The notes beneath the pieces are model-generated. The model saw nothing but the letters and a program-made list of their open reading frames with translations. It ran no database searches and was not told the DNA's origin. From contig JAHJQE010000096.1 in NCBI GenBank assembly GCA_018819205.1, positions 1 through 64,000 of the forward strand: a stretch of 64,000 nt of DNA. Reading direction: 5' to 3'. The position numbers were made by a program, and so were the translations under genes. Below are positions 12,061 through 25,139 of this stretch, piece by piece. Each line of letters opens with the position of its first letter. Within the stretch, counting starts at the first letter, position 1. The stretch comes from Gammaproteobacteria bacterium (GTDB lineage Bacteria; Pseudomonadota; Gammaproteobacteria; Burkholderiales; Gallionellaceae).

Positions 12061-12695
12061 TTCTTCCTCTTCGCTGCTTGGGCCGCTCTTTTCTGAGCGG
12101 CGATCTCCGCCTCATCCAGATATCTATACGTTTTGGCAGTCGACTCCATGCTCAGCATGCCACCTGCAATCGGAGAAATACGTATATCGTTTAACGTCAC
12201 GATGCGTGGCAGTTGCGAGATATCGCTGGCGAAGTTCCCCAAGTCATCATAGCTTCCTGTCACTTTCAATGCGATCGGTTGTTCTGTGAACACCCCCGTG
12301 GCGACCTCACCACCTGGACGAAAAAGCTCGAACTGCAAACCCCGCCCCAAGCCCGCTTGGTTAATATCGGTGAGCAAGGCGTCCATCTCGGATTTACTGG
12401 GCAGCTGCTTCAGTAACGCGCCAAACGATTGTTGAGTGTCTATCAGTTGCTTCTTGATGATATCGAGATTGATCGCTTCGCGCTTCTTGACAAGAAAGGT
12501 TTCTTTAAGGGTCCCCTCCTCCTGCTTGATGCGCGTCAGATTCTGATACTGATCCTGCCAGTCAAAAAAAGCGCCAGCAGCCACAACCAGCATGAACATG
12601 GTTAAGAATGCCACCAGCTTGACTAACCAAGGCCAATTTCCCGGTTTCTGGGGGTCAATATTTTTAATCTCTTCCAAAAAGTTCATGGCCATCAC
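12057..12695 (-). CDS. pilO: Type IV pilus assembly protein PilO
   Basis: One TM segment, coiled coil and conserved operon position; LLKQLPSKSEMDALLTDINQAGLGRGLQFELFRPG. Confidence 0.92.
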   Translation of the reverse strand: MMAMNFLEEIKNIDPQKPGNWPWLVKLVAFLTMFMLVVAAGAFFDWQDQYQNLTRIKQEEGTLKETFLVKKREAINLDIIKKQLIDTQQSFGALLKQLPSKSEMDALLTDINQAGLGRGLQFELFRPGGEVATGVFTEQPIALKVTGSYDDLGNFASDISQLPRIVTLNDIRISPIAGGMLSMESTAKTYRYLDEAEIAAQKRAAQAAKRKK

Positions 12696-13283
12696 TTATC
12701 TCCCCTTGCCCGAACCTGAGGACGCTGCACCTGCGGAGTCAGCCTGCTTTGTCAGATTAAAATTCAGTGAGAACTCGTTCAGGCGCGAACCGCCGACATT
12801 TGCCGCATGTATCTCTACCAATGCGGGGGAATTCAACCATGGAGAATCCTCTATGGCGCGCATCAGCGTAGAGACTCGCGCATTTGATTGCGCATAGCCA
12901 ACGAGGCTTATTCTCTGCCCAGACTGTCGTAGTGATTTCAAGTAAACACCTTCAGGCAAAATTCTCAGCATTTGGTCCAGAAGGTGCACTACATCTGAAC
13001 GTGTGGACTGCAGATTCTCGACCACATTTTTTCTTGCCAACAACGATTGAGTCTGCTGACGAAGCTTTTTAATCTCTGCGATCTGCCTGTCCAATATTGC
13101 CGTCTCTTGCTTCAGGTATTCATTCCGCCTTTCTTGGTAGGATATCTGCGTGCCAATCGCCACATGCACCAGCCCAACCACGAACGCCCCCAGCACGATT
13201 GATAACACACTGAACACAATGAATTGCAACTGCTTTGCGCGCCGTTTCTCTGCGCGGTGTGGTAATAGATTTATCCGTATCAT
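12696..13283 (-). CDS. pilN: Type IV pilus assembly protein PilN
   Basis: MIRINLLPHRAEKRRAKQLQF; start overlaps the pilM stop (ATGA type). Confidence 0.92.
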   Translation of the reverse strand: MIRINLLPHRAEKRRAKQLQFIVFSVLSIVLGAFVVGLVHVAIGTQISYQERRNEYLKQETAILDRQIAEIKKLRQQTQSLLARKNVVENLQSTRSDVVHLLDQMLRILPEGVYLKSLRQSGQRISLVGYAQSNARVSTLMRAIEDSPWLNSPALVEIHAANVGGSRLNEFSLNFNLTKQADSAGAASSGSGKGR

Positions 13284-14380
13284 GATGGATCGAACCTCCG
13301 CATCGCCAAACCACACGCGATCATCAGTGCTGGCGCATCTGTCTGCAACTGGCGCGGCTTGATTCGTGATGAAAGTGTCATCAGTTCAAAAGGGTTAGCT
13401 ACCAGCGTACTCACCTGAGTGCGAGTTGCCACCGCCTCATCAAGGCCTAGCAAGGCGGCGCAGCCTCCTGACAGCACTACATAACTCACCTCGTTGTACT
13501 GAGTGGAAGTAAAGAAAAATTGCAGCGCTCGCGCCACTTCCATCGCCACGTTTTCTCGGAATGGCGCCAGAACGTCACTCTCATAATTTTCCGGCAAGCC
13601 GCCGTTCCGCTTGGCCGCCTCCGCTTCCTCTGCCGTCAGTCCAAAAGCCGCTTGAATCTGCTGAGTAAGCTGACTTCCTCCCACTTGCTGGTCGCGCGTA
13701 TATACCGACTGCCCGTTCCGCAATATGTTTACATTCATTACGCTGGCGCCTATGTCAACAACCGCGATGCACTGGTCTTCAGCGCCACCGGGCAACTGAG
13801 ATCTGATTTGATCAAAAGCGGCTTCTGCCGCATAGGGCTCAACGTCCATAACTACTGCCTTTAGTCCTGCAGTCTGCGCCGCCGCTACCCGATCCTCAAC
13901 GTTCGCTTTGCGCGAAGCCGCCAACAGAACCTCGATTTCGTCGGGGTTGTTTGGTGAGGGGCCAATTACCTGGAAATCCAGATTCACCTCATCCAGCGCA
14001 AAGGGAATATATTGGTTTGCCTCAGATTCGACCTGATATTCCAGATCATCCTCGCGCAATCCAGCTGGCAACATGATCCTTTTGCTGATGACTGCAGCAG
14101 CCGGCAGCGCCAAGCTCACATTCCTGATGCGCGTACCCATACGCTTCCACGCGCGCTGCAATGCTTCTGATACGGCATCCAAGTTATTGATATTGCCATC
14201 ACTTACCGCATCTGATGGCAGAGGTTCAATCGCATACCTCTCCACCACGAACCCGTTCTTTTTGGGCGCCTCACTCAGCTCAAGCATTTTTACTGAAGAC
14301 GAACTGATATCCACGCCGATCATGGGAGGCGTGGAGGTTTGCAGAAAATCTAACGGGATGTCAAAATTTCCTTTAATCAT
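13280..14380 (-). CDS. pilM: Type IV pilus assembly ATPase-like protein PilM
   Basis: IGVDISSSSVKMLELS...AVVDIGASVMNVNILRNGQSVYTRDQQVGGSQLTQQI (actin-like fold). Confidence 0.93.
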   Translation of the reverse strand: MIKGNFDIPLDFLQTSTPPMIGVDISSSSVKMLELSEAPKKNGFVVERYAIEPLPSDAVSDGNINNLDAVSEALQRAWKRMGTRIRNVSLALPAAAVISKRIMLPAGLREDDLEYQVESEANQYIPFALDEVNLDFQVIGPSPNNPDEIEVLLAASRKANVEDRVAAAQTAGLKAVVMDVEPYAAEAAFDQIRSQLPGGAEDQCIAVVDIGASVMNVNILRNGQSVYTRDQQVGGSQLTQQIQAAFGLTAEEAEAAKRNGGLPENYESDVLAPFRENVAMEVARALQFFFTSTQYNEVSYVVLSGGCAALLGLDEAVATRTQVSTLVANPFELMTLSSRIKPRQLQTDAPALMIACGLAMRRFDPS

Positions 14381-14416
14381 AGGATAGTTAGCGAACTTCC
14401 GTATAAACTGGTTTAA

Positions 14417-14445
14417 ATCCTAGCAATAACTCCCATGGGTGTAAA
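14417..14445 (-). promoter_or_regulatory. Predicted sigma70 promoter for pilMNOPQ
   Basis: Minus strand TTTACA-17 nt-TAGGAT, about 37 nt upstream of the pilM ATG. Confidence 0.5.
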
Positions 14446-14519
14446 GTTTTTTCTATCTTCGTCCTTTTCCTTGCTTGGGCGATATAATAAGAATCTAACT
14501 TTATCAAGAATAGATAGTT

Positions 14520-16831
14520 ATGACTTCACGCTGGTGGTTTTATCCTGCGGTAGGTGTTTTATTGCTTCCGCTCTTACCGTTCCTGCTTCTTCTCTTTGCA
14601 GCGATTCTAACCTATCCGACCCTACCTTCCCTTGAGGCGCTAACCGACTATCGCCCCAAGTTGCCGTTGCGTATCTACAGTGCGGAGGGGGTGCTCATAG
14701 GTGAATTCGGAGAGGAACGTCGCGAGCTTGTAAGAATTGAAGAGGTCCCGGAGCGCATGAAACTTGCCATTCTTGCTGCTGAGGATGATCGATTCTATGA
14801 GCATGGCGGCGTCGATTACGTGGGCGTCCTTAGGGCTGCTTATTCCAATTTTGCCTCTGGCGGTGTCAAACAGGGCGCCAGCACCATCACTATGCAGGTA
14901 GCCAGGAACTTTTTTCTTTCCAAGGAGAAAACACTTAGCCGCAAATTCAATGAGATGCTGCTCGCATTCAAGATCGAGCACAATCTGTCAAAAAACGAGA
15001 TTCTTGAACTTTATATCAACCATATATATCTCGGTCAGCGGGCTTATGGCTTCGGCGCAGCTGCGCAAGCTTATTATTCCAAGCCCATCAGCCAATTGAG
15101 TATTGCCGAGATGGCCATGCTGGCTGGCTTGCCCAAAGCACCCGGCGCCTACAATCCAGTGGTCAACCCTTCTCGGGCCAAAGTCAGACAGGAATACATT
15201 CTGCGTCGTATGCGCGACCTTGGCTACATCAACGAGGAGGAGTTCAACCTTGCCCTTACCGACCCCATTCAAACCAAGCAATCTGCCTACCACCAGGAAT
15301 TCTCAGTAAACGCGAGTTTTGTTTCCGAGTTGGTACGCCAGGAAATGTATGACCGATTCCAAGAGGACATCTATACACAAGGCTACAACGTCTACACAAC
15401 CATACGTGCTACAGACCAAAGGGTCGCTTATGCTTCCTTACGTAAAGGTGTTCTGGATTATGACCACAGACATGAGTATCGCGGCCCCGAAGGTTATGTC
15501 GACCTGACGAAGAACAATACAGAAGCGCTACTCGACAAGGCTTTGCAGGACGTGTCCAACAGCGATGAGTTGATCCCTGCTGTCATATTAGCTATCAACC
15601 GCAAAGGGATCTCCGCGCGCACCAAAGGCGGGCAAACAGTTGAGATATCCAAAGAAGGCTTGCGCTTTGCTCAGCAATTGGTTGCGGAACGCTGGGTACT
15701 GCACCCCCGCCTAAAAAAAGGTGCCTTGATCCGCATCTTCAAGACCCCCTCGGACACATGGGAGATCACCCAACTCCCGGAAGCAGAGGCAGCGTTTGTA
15801 TCCGCAGATCCACGCACCGGTGCTATCTACGCATTGGTTGGCGGCTTCGACTTTAACCGTAAACAGTTCAACCATGTCACTCAGGCTTGGCGCCAACCCG
15901 GATCCAGCTTCAAACCCTTCATCTACTCCGCCGCATTGGAAAAGGGGTTTACCCCTGCCTCCATCGTCAATGACGCACCGCTTGTGGTCAATTTGTCTGA
16001 TACCGGTGGTGAGCTGTGGGAACCTAAAAATTATGAAGGCCGTTTCGAAGGCCCCATGCGTTTGCGTCAGGGGCTGATCAAGTCGAAAAACCTGGTTTCA
16101 ATTCGCGTGCTTCAATCCATTGGTCTTGAATATGCTCAGGACTATGTCACCAAATTTGGCTTTGATCGAGACAAGGTAGGCCCTTACTTGACCATGGCGC
16201 TGGGTGCTGTTTCCGCAACGCCTTGGCAGATGCTGGGTGGGTACGCGGTGTTTGCCAATGGTGGCTATCGTGTCGCGCCTTACTTGATTCAACGTATCGA
16301 GGATGGCCAAGGTAATGTCATCAGCCAGACCATCCCTGTCGCAGCGGGCAAGGATGCGGAACTGATTCTAGACATCAGAAATACGTTCACTATGGTCAAC
16401 ATGATGCAGGATGTAGTCAAGCACGGTACTGCCATCCGCGCCATGCAGCTTGGCCGGCATGATCTTGCCGGCAAGACCGGAACCACGAGCGAATCCATGG
16501 ATGCATGGTTCTGTGGATTCCATCCAACTTTGGTTGCCGTTACTTGGCTGGGCTACGACACTCCTCATAGCTTGGGCGAAAGAGAAACAGGTGGGGGAGC
16601 TGCCCTGCCGATCTGGATGGACTACATGGGCGAGATGCTCAAGGAAACTCCTGAGATCGAATACACCGTCCCGCCCCATATGGTGACAGCCCGCATCAAT
16701 GATGAGGGTTTGCGCGACCCTGACGGAACGCATGTCGAATATTTCTATGAAGAGAATGTACCAGCCGAGCAAAGCTCCAGCCTTCTTGAAATATTCAAAC
16801 CGACCGAGTCCGGCTCCGATCAGCTATTCTG

Positions 16832-16832
<1 letters not shown>
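14520..16832 (+). CDS. mrcA: Penicillin-binding protein 1A (transglycosylase/transpeptidase)
   Basis: EDDRFYEHGGVD...GASTITMQVARNFFLS, RQPGSSFKPFIYSAALE, KTGTTSESMDAWF motifs. Confidence 0.95.
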
Positions 16833-18478
<1,646 letters not shown>

Positions 18479-18483
18479 GCGAA

Positions 18484-18590
18484 CGAGTAGCGAGAGCTGC
18501 TTCCCGTTTCTCCTCCCTGAGCGGGCGTCTTTACCCTGTAAAGACCTTCTGCCCCTGAATCTTTCCCCTTTGGTTCAGGGGCATTTTTTT
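18484..18590 (+). ncRNA. Candidate small regulatory RNA between hemB and engB
   Basis: About 107 nt after a sigmaE-like promoter: C-rich stretch CTCCTCCC, perfect hairpin GTCTTTAC-cct-GTAAAGAC (18527-18545), then an intrinsic terminator with a T7 tail. The 5' end is inferred from the promoter. Confidence 0.5.
18550..18590 (+). terminator. Rho-independent terminator (plus strand)
   Basis: TGCCCCTGAA-tctttccccttttgg-like loop-TTCAGGGGCA followed by TTTTTTT. The T-run is only on the plus-strand 3' side. Confidence 0.75.
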
Positions 18591-18595
18591 GCCTG

Positions 18596-19198
18596 TCAGT
18601 CTTGCAGCCAAGATGTGATCACTGCTTCTGCCTCGTCCGTACCCGTCTTTTTCAGGCTGGAGAACAGCTGTACCGTACATTGCGGAAAGTGTTCGGCCAG
18701 AAATTCCTTCACCTCACGCAGTGTCTTGGTCGCTTGCTGGCGGCTCAGTTTATCGGACTTGGTCAGCAGGATATGGATCGGCTTTCCGGTCGGCGCAAAC
18801 CAGTCCAGCATCCCCTGATCCCGCTCTGTCAGCGGATGACGCGAGTCCATGATCACGACTAGTCCGGCCAGCTCCGAGCGCGTTTGCAAGTACTGACCCA
18901 GTAGATGTTCCCAATGCGCCTGGATGTCCGGTGGAACTTTGGCATAGCCATATCCCGGCAGGTCGACCAGGAACCGGTTGTCGCCGAGGTCGAAATAATT
19001 GAGATGCTGGGTACGCCCCGGCGTCTTGCTGGTAAAGGCCAGACGCACATGGTTGGCCAAGGTGTTGATCGCACTGGACTTGCCCGCATTGGAACGCCCG
19101 ACGAACGCAACTTCCTTGCCGCCATGCAGCGGCAGGTCTTTCATATGGTTGACGGTGGTGTAGAACACCGCCTGGGAGAAAATTCCCATTATTTCCAA
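18596..19198 (-). CDS. engB: Ribosome biogenesis GTP-binding protein YsxC/EngB
   Basis: [24 protein letters not shown]...[11 protein letters not shown]...VDLPGYGYA...TKSDKLSR. Start may be 19189. Confidence 0.95.
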   Translation of the reverse strand: MEIMGIFSQAVFYTTVNHMKDLPLHGGKEVAFVGRSNAGKSSAINTLANHVRLAFTSKTPGRTQHLNYFDLGDNRFLVDLPGYGYAKVPPDIQAHWEHLLGQYLQTRSELAGLVVIMDSRHPLTERDQGMLDWFAPTGKPIHILLTKSDKLSRQQATKTLREVKEFLAEHFPQCTVQLFSSLKKTGTDEAEAVITSWLQD

Positions 19199-20472
19199 GC
19201 CGCGAAGACTCTGTCGGCGGCCGCTATGGTCGCCGCGATATCGGCATCGCTATGTGCTGCCGACACGAAACCTGCCTCGAACGCCGACGGTGCGAGATAC
19301 ACGCCCTCGGCCAACATCGCGTGGAAGAAGCGGTTGAATGCTTCCTTGTCGCTGGCCATCACCTCGGCATAGGAAGTCGGTGTTTTTTCGCTGAAATACA
19401 GACCGAACATGCTGCCGATGGATTGGGCGCTGAACGGGATGCCGTGCTTCTTCGCACTGGCTGTGATGCCCTCGGTCATGTCCTTGGCGATCTTCGTCAA
19501 ACGCTCGTAGAAACCCGGTGCCTGCACCAGCTTCAGTGTCGTCAAACCGGCCGCAACGGCCACCGGATTGCCGGACAACGTACCCGCCTGATACACCGCA
19601 CCCAGCGGCGCAAGGCATTGCATGATGTCACGGCGACCGCCGAATGCCGCTGCCGGCAGGCCGCCGCCCATCACCTTGCCCAGCGTGATCAGGTCCGGCT
19701 TGATGCCAAAATGACCGTGCGCGCCCTGCAGGCCGACGCGGAAGCCGGACATCACCTCGTCCAGGATCAGCACGGTGCCGTGCTTGGTGCAAAGGCTGCG
19801 CATCGCATCGAGGAACTCGCGCTTGGGCAAGATCAGGTTCATATTGCCTGCGACCGGCTCCACGATCACCGCGGCAATCTCGTCGCCGTATTCGGCGAAG
19901 GCTTTTTCCAGACCGGCTGCATCGTTGTAATCCAGCACAGTAGTCAGCGCGGCAATCTCGGCCGGCACACCGGAAGAGCTCGGCTGGCCGAAGGTCAGCG
20001 CGCCGGAACCGGCTTTGACCAGCAGACCGTCGGAATGGCCGTGGTAGCAGCCTTCGAATTTGATGATGCGGGAACGGCCGGTGAAACCGCGTGCCAGACG
20101 GATCGCCGTCATGGTCGCCTCAGTGCCGGAGCTGACCAGACGCACCATTTCCAGCGACGGCAATATCTTGCACAGCAGCTCGGCGATCTCCAGCTCGCTG
20201 GCCGTCGGCGCACCGAAACCCAGCCCTTCGGCAGCCGCATCCTGCACCGCCTTGACCACCTCGGGATGACAATGACCGACGATCATCGGCCCCCAGGAAT
20301 TCACGTAATCGATGTACTGCTTGTCATCCGCGTCCCACACGTACGCGCCTTTGCCGCGCTTGAAGAACAGCGGCGTGCCACCCACCGATTTGAACGCACG
20401 CACCGGCGAGTTCACACCGCCGGGAATGATCTTCTGTGATTCGTCGAACAGTTGTTGATTATGCGAAGTCAT
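19189..20472 (-). CDS. hemL: Glutamate-1-semialdehyde 2,1-aminomutase
   Basis: [46 protein letters not shown]...[18 protein letters not shown]. Confidence 0.97.
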   Translation of the reverse strand: MTSHNQQLFDESQKIIPGGVNSPVRAFKSVGGTPLFFKRGKGAYVWDADDKQYIDYVNSWGPMIVGHCHPEVVKAVQDAAAEGLGFGAPTASELEIAELLCKILPSLEMVRLVSSGTEATMTAIRLARGFTGRSRIIKFEGCYHGHSDGLLVKAGSGALTFGQPSSSGVPAEIAALTTVLDYNDAAGLEKAFAEYGDEIAAVIVEPVAGNMNLILPKREFLDAMRSLCTKHGTVLILDEVMSGFRVGLQGAHGHFGIKPDLITLGKVMGGGLPAAAFGGRRDIMQCLAPLGAVYQAGTLSGNPVAVAAGLTTLKLVQAPGFYERLTKIAKDMTEGITASAKKHGIPFSAQSIGSMFGLYFSEKTPTSYAEVMASDKEAFNRFFHAMLAEGVYLAPSAFEAGFVSAAHSDADIAATIAAADRVFAAWK

Positions 20473-21116
20473 GCTGGATTACCTTGTTCAAATAATTGGG
20501 AAAAATCTTTTGCTGCTTGTGCGATGTCCGGCGATTGCCACAGTGCCGAGATCACTGCCAGTGCATCCGCGCCCGCCGCAACCAACTGCCTGCCGTTTTC
20601 AACTGAGATACCGCCAATCGCAACGATAGGCACCTTCAGCTCGCGACGAACACTTTGCAACATGGAAACTTCGGCTGCCACGGCCCCGGGTTTTACGCTC
20701 GACGGGAAGAACGCACCGAACGCCACATAGTCTGCACCTTGCCGCACAACTTCGGCCGCCAGCGGTGCGCGATTATAGCAAGAGGCACCGATCAACCTGT
20801 CGCGCCCCAATAACGTCCGGGCAGCGGCGATATCGCCATCTTCCGCGCCCAGATGCACGCCATCGGCGGACACCTGAAGGGCCAGCTGCACATCGTCATT
20901 GACGATGAAGGTAACGCCGAGCTCGCGCGCCATATCGCGCAAGGCTGCTGCCTGCTTCAGCCGCAAGGGTGCATCGGCAAGCTTGTTTCGATATTGCAGG
21001 ACAGCTGCGCCACCGCGCAAAGCCTGTTCCACCTGCTGCATCAGTATTGCCGTATCCAGCTCGTCCGGCGTGATGGCATACAAGCCTTTAATGGCGCGTC
21101 TCCTCGCCTGCATCAT
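20469..21116 (-). CDS. thiE: Thiamine-phosphate synthase
   Basis: [14 protein letters not shown]...[15 protein letters not shown]...[19 protein letters not shown]...IVAIGGIS. Start chosen internally in the longer ORF, overlapping thiD. Confidence 0.93.
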   Translation of the reverse strand: MMQARRRAIKGLYAITPDELDTAILMQQVEQALRGGAAVLQYRNKLADAPLRLKQAAALRDMARELGVTFIVNDDVQLALQVSADGVHLGAEDGDIAAARTLLGRDRLIGASCYNRAPLAAEVVRQGADYVAFGAFFPSSVKPGAVAAEVSMLQSVRRELKVPIVAIGGISVENGRQLVAAGADALAVISALWQSPDIAQAAKDFSQLFEQGNPA

Positions 21117-21924
21117 CTTCGTCTCTCGCCCAGAACAAACGATCCGGGATATGCTGCCCCATGCCGGGCCGGAAGCCATACTTCAGTGCTTCCCAAGTGT
21201 ATTCCTGAGCCTCGCGCACGGCATCTTCCATGCTCAAGCCGTTGGCGAGCAAAGCGGCGATGGCCGAAGCCAAGGTGCAGCCGGAGCCATGATAGATACC
21301 CGGCAGGCGTGGCCAATCATCACTGCGTAACTGCCCGCGCTCGCCGTACAAGGTATTCACCACCTTGGGCGTGTGTTCGTGTGTACCGGTGATCAACACA
21401 TATTCGCAGCCCATTCCTAAGATGCGCTTTGCACATTCTGACAAAGAAGGATCATCTTCCTCATTGTCTTCATCCACCACCAAGCGGCGTGCTTCCATGC
21501 TGTTGGGCGTAAGAATGGTGGACTGTGGCAGCAACAGTTCGCGCAGCGCATCCAGCATATCCTCATTGGCCAGTTCATCACCGCGTCCAGAAGCCAGCAC
21601 GGGATCGAGCACCAACGGGATATCTGGGTAATCCGAGACTATTTCGGCAATGGCTGCGATGTTGTCTACGCTGCCCAATAGGCCGATCTTGAACGCAGCG
21701 ACCGGCATGTCTTCCAGCAGCGTGCGCGCCTGATCAATCACCAGATCGGCATCCACTGCCTGAATATCCTCAACGCCGCTAGTGTCCTGCACAGTGATGC
21801 CTGTGATCACGGACAAAGGATGGCAGCCCATGCTGGCGATGGTCAGGATATCGGCCTGCATCCCTGCGCCTGAACTGGGATCACTGGCCGCGAAGGTCAA
21901 AACGATGGGAGGGATGTCGGACAT
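21088..21924 (-). CDS. thiD: Hydroxymethylpyrimidine/phosphomethylpyrimidine kinase
   Basis: VLTFAASDPSSGAGMQADILTIASMGCHPLSVITGITVQDT...GSGCTLASAIAALLANG. Confidence 0.95.
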   Translation of the reverse strand: MSDIPPIVLTFAASDPSSGAGMQADILTIASMGCHPLSVITGITVQDTSGVEDIQAVDADLVIDQARTLLEDMPVAAFKIGLLGSVDNIAAIAEIVSDYPDIPLVLDPVLASGRGDELANEDMLDALRELLLPQSTILTPNSMEARRLVVDEDNEEDDPSLSECAKRILGMGCEYVLITGTHEHTPKVVNTLYGERGQLRSDDWPRLPGIYHGSGCTLASAIAALLANGLSMEDAVREAQEYTWEALKYGFRPGMGQHIPDRLFWARDEDDAGEETRH

Positions 21925-21991
21925 GGAAAAAAGCGCCGTCTAAGGGTGATAAAGAGGTGTGATTCTACCCGAAAGACAGCCGTTCAGCGGC

Positions 21992-22774
21992 TCAAGAGGC
22001 GGTATCTGCCCGCCCGTGAAGGAAATTCGCGATGCGAGTGAATTCCGTCACTGCAAGGTTTTCGGCTCTCAACTGGGGGTCGATGTCCAACTGCGCGAAA
22101 TCGCTTTCCGTGAGATGGGCTTTAAGCGTATTGCGCAAGGTCTTGCGGCGTTGGCCGAAAGCCGCAGTGACAACCTTGGCATACAAGGCTTCATCCTGCA
22201 CAGCTATCTGCGCTGCCGGCAACGGTATCATGCGCACGATGGCCGAATCCACCTTGGGTGCGGGACGGAAGGATTGCGGCGGCACATCCAGCAGCTTTTC
22301 CATGTAGAAACGATACTGCAACATCACCGACAAGCGCCCAAAAGCCGCCGTGGAAGGCTCCGCCACCATGCGCTCCACCACCTCGTTCTGCAGCATGAAA
22401 TGCATGTCGATGATGCCTTCTGCATAGTTGGCAAAATGGAACAGCAGCGGCGAAGAGATGTTGTAAGGCAGGTTGCCGACGATACGTAGCGGCGCACCCA
22501 GTGTCGCGAAGTCAAACTTCAACGCATCGCCTTCGTGGATGACGATCTTGTCCTGCGGATAATCGGTTTTCAGACGCGCGATGATGTCGCGGTCGATCTC
22601 CACCACATGCAATTTATTCAGCTGCTTCAGCAGCGGCCGCGTCAGCGCGCCTAAACCAGGGCCGATCTCGACCATGTTGTCGTCCGGCATCGGGCGGATG
22701 CAACGCACGATGTCGGCGATGATGTTCTGATCGACCAGAAAATTCTGCCCAAACTGTTTTTTGGCTTTATGCAA
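21992..22774 (-). CDS. rsmA: 16S rRNA (adenine1518/1519-N6)-dimethyltransferase, TTG start
   Basis: [22 protein letters not shown]...[15 protein letters not shown]...[16 protein letters not shown]; the start codon reads TTG. Confidence 0.95.
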   Translation of the reverse strand: MHKAKKQFGQNFLVDQNIIADIVRCIRPMPDDNMVEIGPGLGALTRPLLKQLNKLHVVEIDRDIIARLKTDYPQDKIVIHEGDALKFDFATLGAPLRIVGNLPYNISSPLLFHFANYAEGIIDMHFMLQNEVVERMVAEPSTAAFGRLSVMLQYRFYMEKLLDVPPQSFRPAPKVDSAIVRMIPLPAAQIAVQDEALYAKVVTAAFGQRRKTLRNTLKAHLTESDFAQLDIDPQLRAENLAVTEFTRIANFLHGRADTAS

Positions 22775-22857
22775 GGTTCACCCCAAAAAAACAGTTCAGA
22801 GAAGGCTCATGCGCTGAGCGCGTGATGCCGGAACTAAATTGTTTTTTAGCTTTATGC
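22751..22857. repeat. Short direct repeat: rsmA start region repeated at the pdxA stop
   Basis: aaactgttttttggctttatgc (22751-22772) and aaattgttttttagctttatgc (22836-22857), 20/22 identical. Confidence 0.8.
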
Positions 22858-23823
22858 CCGCTCATATTGCGCCATCTCCGTTGCGACCTTGATCGCCTCC
22901 AGCAAGCTGCCAACATTGGCCTTGCCTGTACCCGCCAGTTCCAGCGCTGTGCCGTGATCGACCGAGGTGCGTATGATGGGCATACCCAGCGTGATATTCA
23001 CGCCCTCGCCGAAACTGGCGTGCTTGAGCACCGGCAGCCCTTGATCGTGGTACATTGCCAGCACTGCATCGCTTTCGCGCAAGCGATGTGCAGCGAACAA
23101 TGTATCGGCAGGCAGCGGCTCGCTCACATTCATCCCTTCCCTGCGCAGCTTATCCAGCACGGGGATCATCACATCTATCTCTTCACGCCCGAGATGCCCC
23201 CCTTCGCCAGCATGCGGATTCAACCCGGCCACCAAAATGCGTGGCTGGATGATACCGAACCGGCGTTGCAGATCGCGATGCAGGATACGCAGGATTTGCT
23301 CCAGCAGCTGCGCAGTGATGGCATTCGCCACTTCGCGCAAAGGCAAGTGAGTAGTGGCCAATGCCACGCGCATGCCTCCACCTGCCAACATCATCACCAC
23401 CAAAGGCGTATGAGTCTGCTCGGCGAGGAATTCCGTGTGGCCGGTGAATGCGACACCGGCGTCATTGATGACGCCTTTGTGAACCGGGGCAGTGACCATG
23501 CCCGAGAACTCTCCCGACATACACCCCTGCGTCGCACGGCGCAGCATCTCCAGTACATAGCCAGCGTTCGCCGGATCAAGCCGGCCGGCTTGAACGGAGT
23601 GCCGCAAGGGCATATGCAACACGCTCAGCTTGCCGTCGACTGTCGGGAGCACAGAAGAATAGTCATGCAGCTCAATTGCCGTGCCAAGCTGCATGGCGCG
23701 CTGCAAAAGCAGCTCTCTATCGGCGATCACCACCAGCGGCTGGGCTTCCGCTGCCAGTTGCAAGCAAAGGTCTGGACCTATACCTGCCGGTTCGCCGCTG
23801 GTGATGACGAGAGGAACTCTCAC
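22852..23823 (-). CDS. pdxA: 4-hydroxythreonine-4-phosphate dehydrogenase, probable GTG start
   Basis: [19 protein letters not shown]...FTGHTEFLA...[16 protein letters not shown]...[14 protein letters not shown] one base after the surA stop. Confidence 0.94.
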   Translation of the reverse strand: MRVPLVITSGEPAGIGPDLCLQLAAEAQPLVVIADRELLLQRAMQLGTAIELHDYSSVLPTVDGKLSVLHMPLRHSVQAGRLDPANAGYVLEMLRRATQGCMSGEFSGMVTAPVHKGVINDAGVAFTGHTEFLAEQTHTPLVVMMLAGGGMRVALATTHLPLREVANAITAQLLEQILRILHRDLQRRFGIIQPRILVAGLNPHAGEGGHLGREEIDVMIPVLDKLRREGMNVSEPLPADTLFAAHRLRESDAVLAMYHDQGLPVLKHASFGEGVNITLGMPIIRTSVDHGTALELAGTGKANVGSLLEAIKVATEMAQYERA

Positions 23824-23824
23824 C

Positions 23825-25117
23825 TTATTCGCGATATTCGATGAAGGCGCGGTCGCGCAACTGGCGTAGCCAGTCCTGGTAGGCGTCATCAGATTTGTAA
23901 GCGCGGATAGCCTTGCGCGCCTGCTGTTTCTTCTGCTCGGCGCTGATGTCGGTATTCCTTCGCTCCAACACCTGGATCAGATGCCAGCCAAAACCGGATT
24001 GCACCAAGCCGCTGACTTGCCCGACCTTGAGCACATCCATCTCTTTCTCGAATTCCGGCACTGTCTCACCGGGGGAGATCCAGTTCAAATCACCGCCTTG
24101 CACAGCACTACCGTCTTCTGAGTACAAACGAGCCTGCTCTGCGAAATCCGCACCCTTATCGATGCGACGCTTGATCTCCTGCAAACGCGCCTTCGCTTCG
24201 TTCTCCGATACCAGCTCACTGGTCTTGATCAAAATATGGCGCGCATGCGTCTGGGTGATGAACACCGGCGTATCCGAGCTGCGACGCTCGAGCAGTTTGA
24301 TGATATGGAAACCGGAAGGGCTACGCAGCAACGGGCTCAATTCACCCGGCTTCATATGCGCCAGTGGTTCGCTGAACAGGGCAGGCAACTGATTGGCCGG
24401 ACGCCATCCCAGTTCACCACCCTGCAATGCGTCCCTTGCATCGGAGTATCCTGCAGCCACTTGCGAGAAAGGTGCGCCCCCCAGCAATTTGGCCAGCGCC
24501 TCTTCTGCCTTGCGCTGGAAGTTGCGGATGCTGGCGGCGGTCGCCTGCTCCGGAACAACAACCAGTATGTGGGCCAGTTTCAGCTCTTCGCCCTTGTTGC
24601 CTTGTGTCTCTTGGGTGGCCAGGAATGCCTCGATATCCGCCTCACTGATGACCAGCTTGCTGTCTACTTCGCGCTCACGCAGACGCCCGGTGAGCATCTC
24701 GCCACGTATCTCTTCACGGAACTTGGCAAAGTCTATCCCTTCCTTTTCCAGCTTGGCGCGGAAGGCCGACAGTGATGGAAACTTGTTCTGCTGGGCGATG
24801 CGCTGCATTGCACCTTCGAGTTGCCCGTCATCCACTTGCACACCCGTCTCTTTGGCGAACTGCATCTGCAGTTTCTCCATGATCATGCGTTCCAGCACCT
24901 GCTTCTCGAGGATGGTCCTGTCCGGGAGGCGCGTGCCTTGGCGTTGCAACTGGCTGATGACCACCCGCATACGTTCATCCAGTTCCAGTCGGGTGATGAC
25001 GTCATCGTTCACCACGACGCGAATGTCATCGAGAAGCTGGGGGCTCGAGGAGGTTTCAGCCGCCGCAACTGAACTGGCAAGCAGCATCAACGTGAGCACG
25101 ATTCGTATTTTCAGCAT
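23825..25117 (-). CDS. surA: Periplasmic peptidyl-prolyl isomerase/chaperone SurA
   Basis: Signal peptide [22 protein letters not shown]-terminal SurA domain, two parvulin domains. Confidence 0.95.
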   Translation of the reverse strand: MLKIRIVLTLMLLASSVAAAETSSSPQLLDDIRVVVNDDVITRLELDERMRVVISQLQRQGTRLPDRTILEKQVLERMIMEKLQMQFAKETGVQVDDGQLEGAMQRIAQQNKFPSLSAFRAKLEKEGIDFAKFREEIRGEMLTGRLREREVDSKLVISEADIEAFLATQETQGNKGEELKLAHILVVVPEQATAASIRNFQRKAEEALAKLLGGAPFSQVAAGYSDARDALQGGELGWRPANQLPALFSEPLAHMKPGELSPLLRSPSGFHIIKLLERRSSDTPVFITQTHARHILIKTSELVSENEAKARLQEIKRRIDKGADFAEQARLYSEDGSAVQGGDLNWISPGETVPEFEKEMDVLKVGQVSGLVQSGFGWHLIQVLERRNTDISAEQKKQQARKAIRAYKSDDAYQDWLRQLRDRAFIEYRE

Positions 25118-25139
25118 GTACTTCTTTCGTAAAAGGAGG

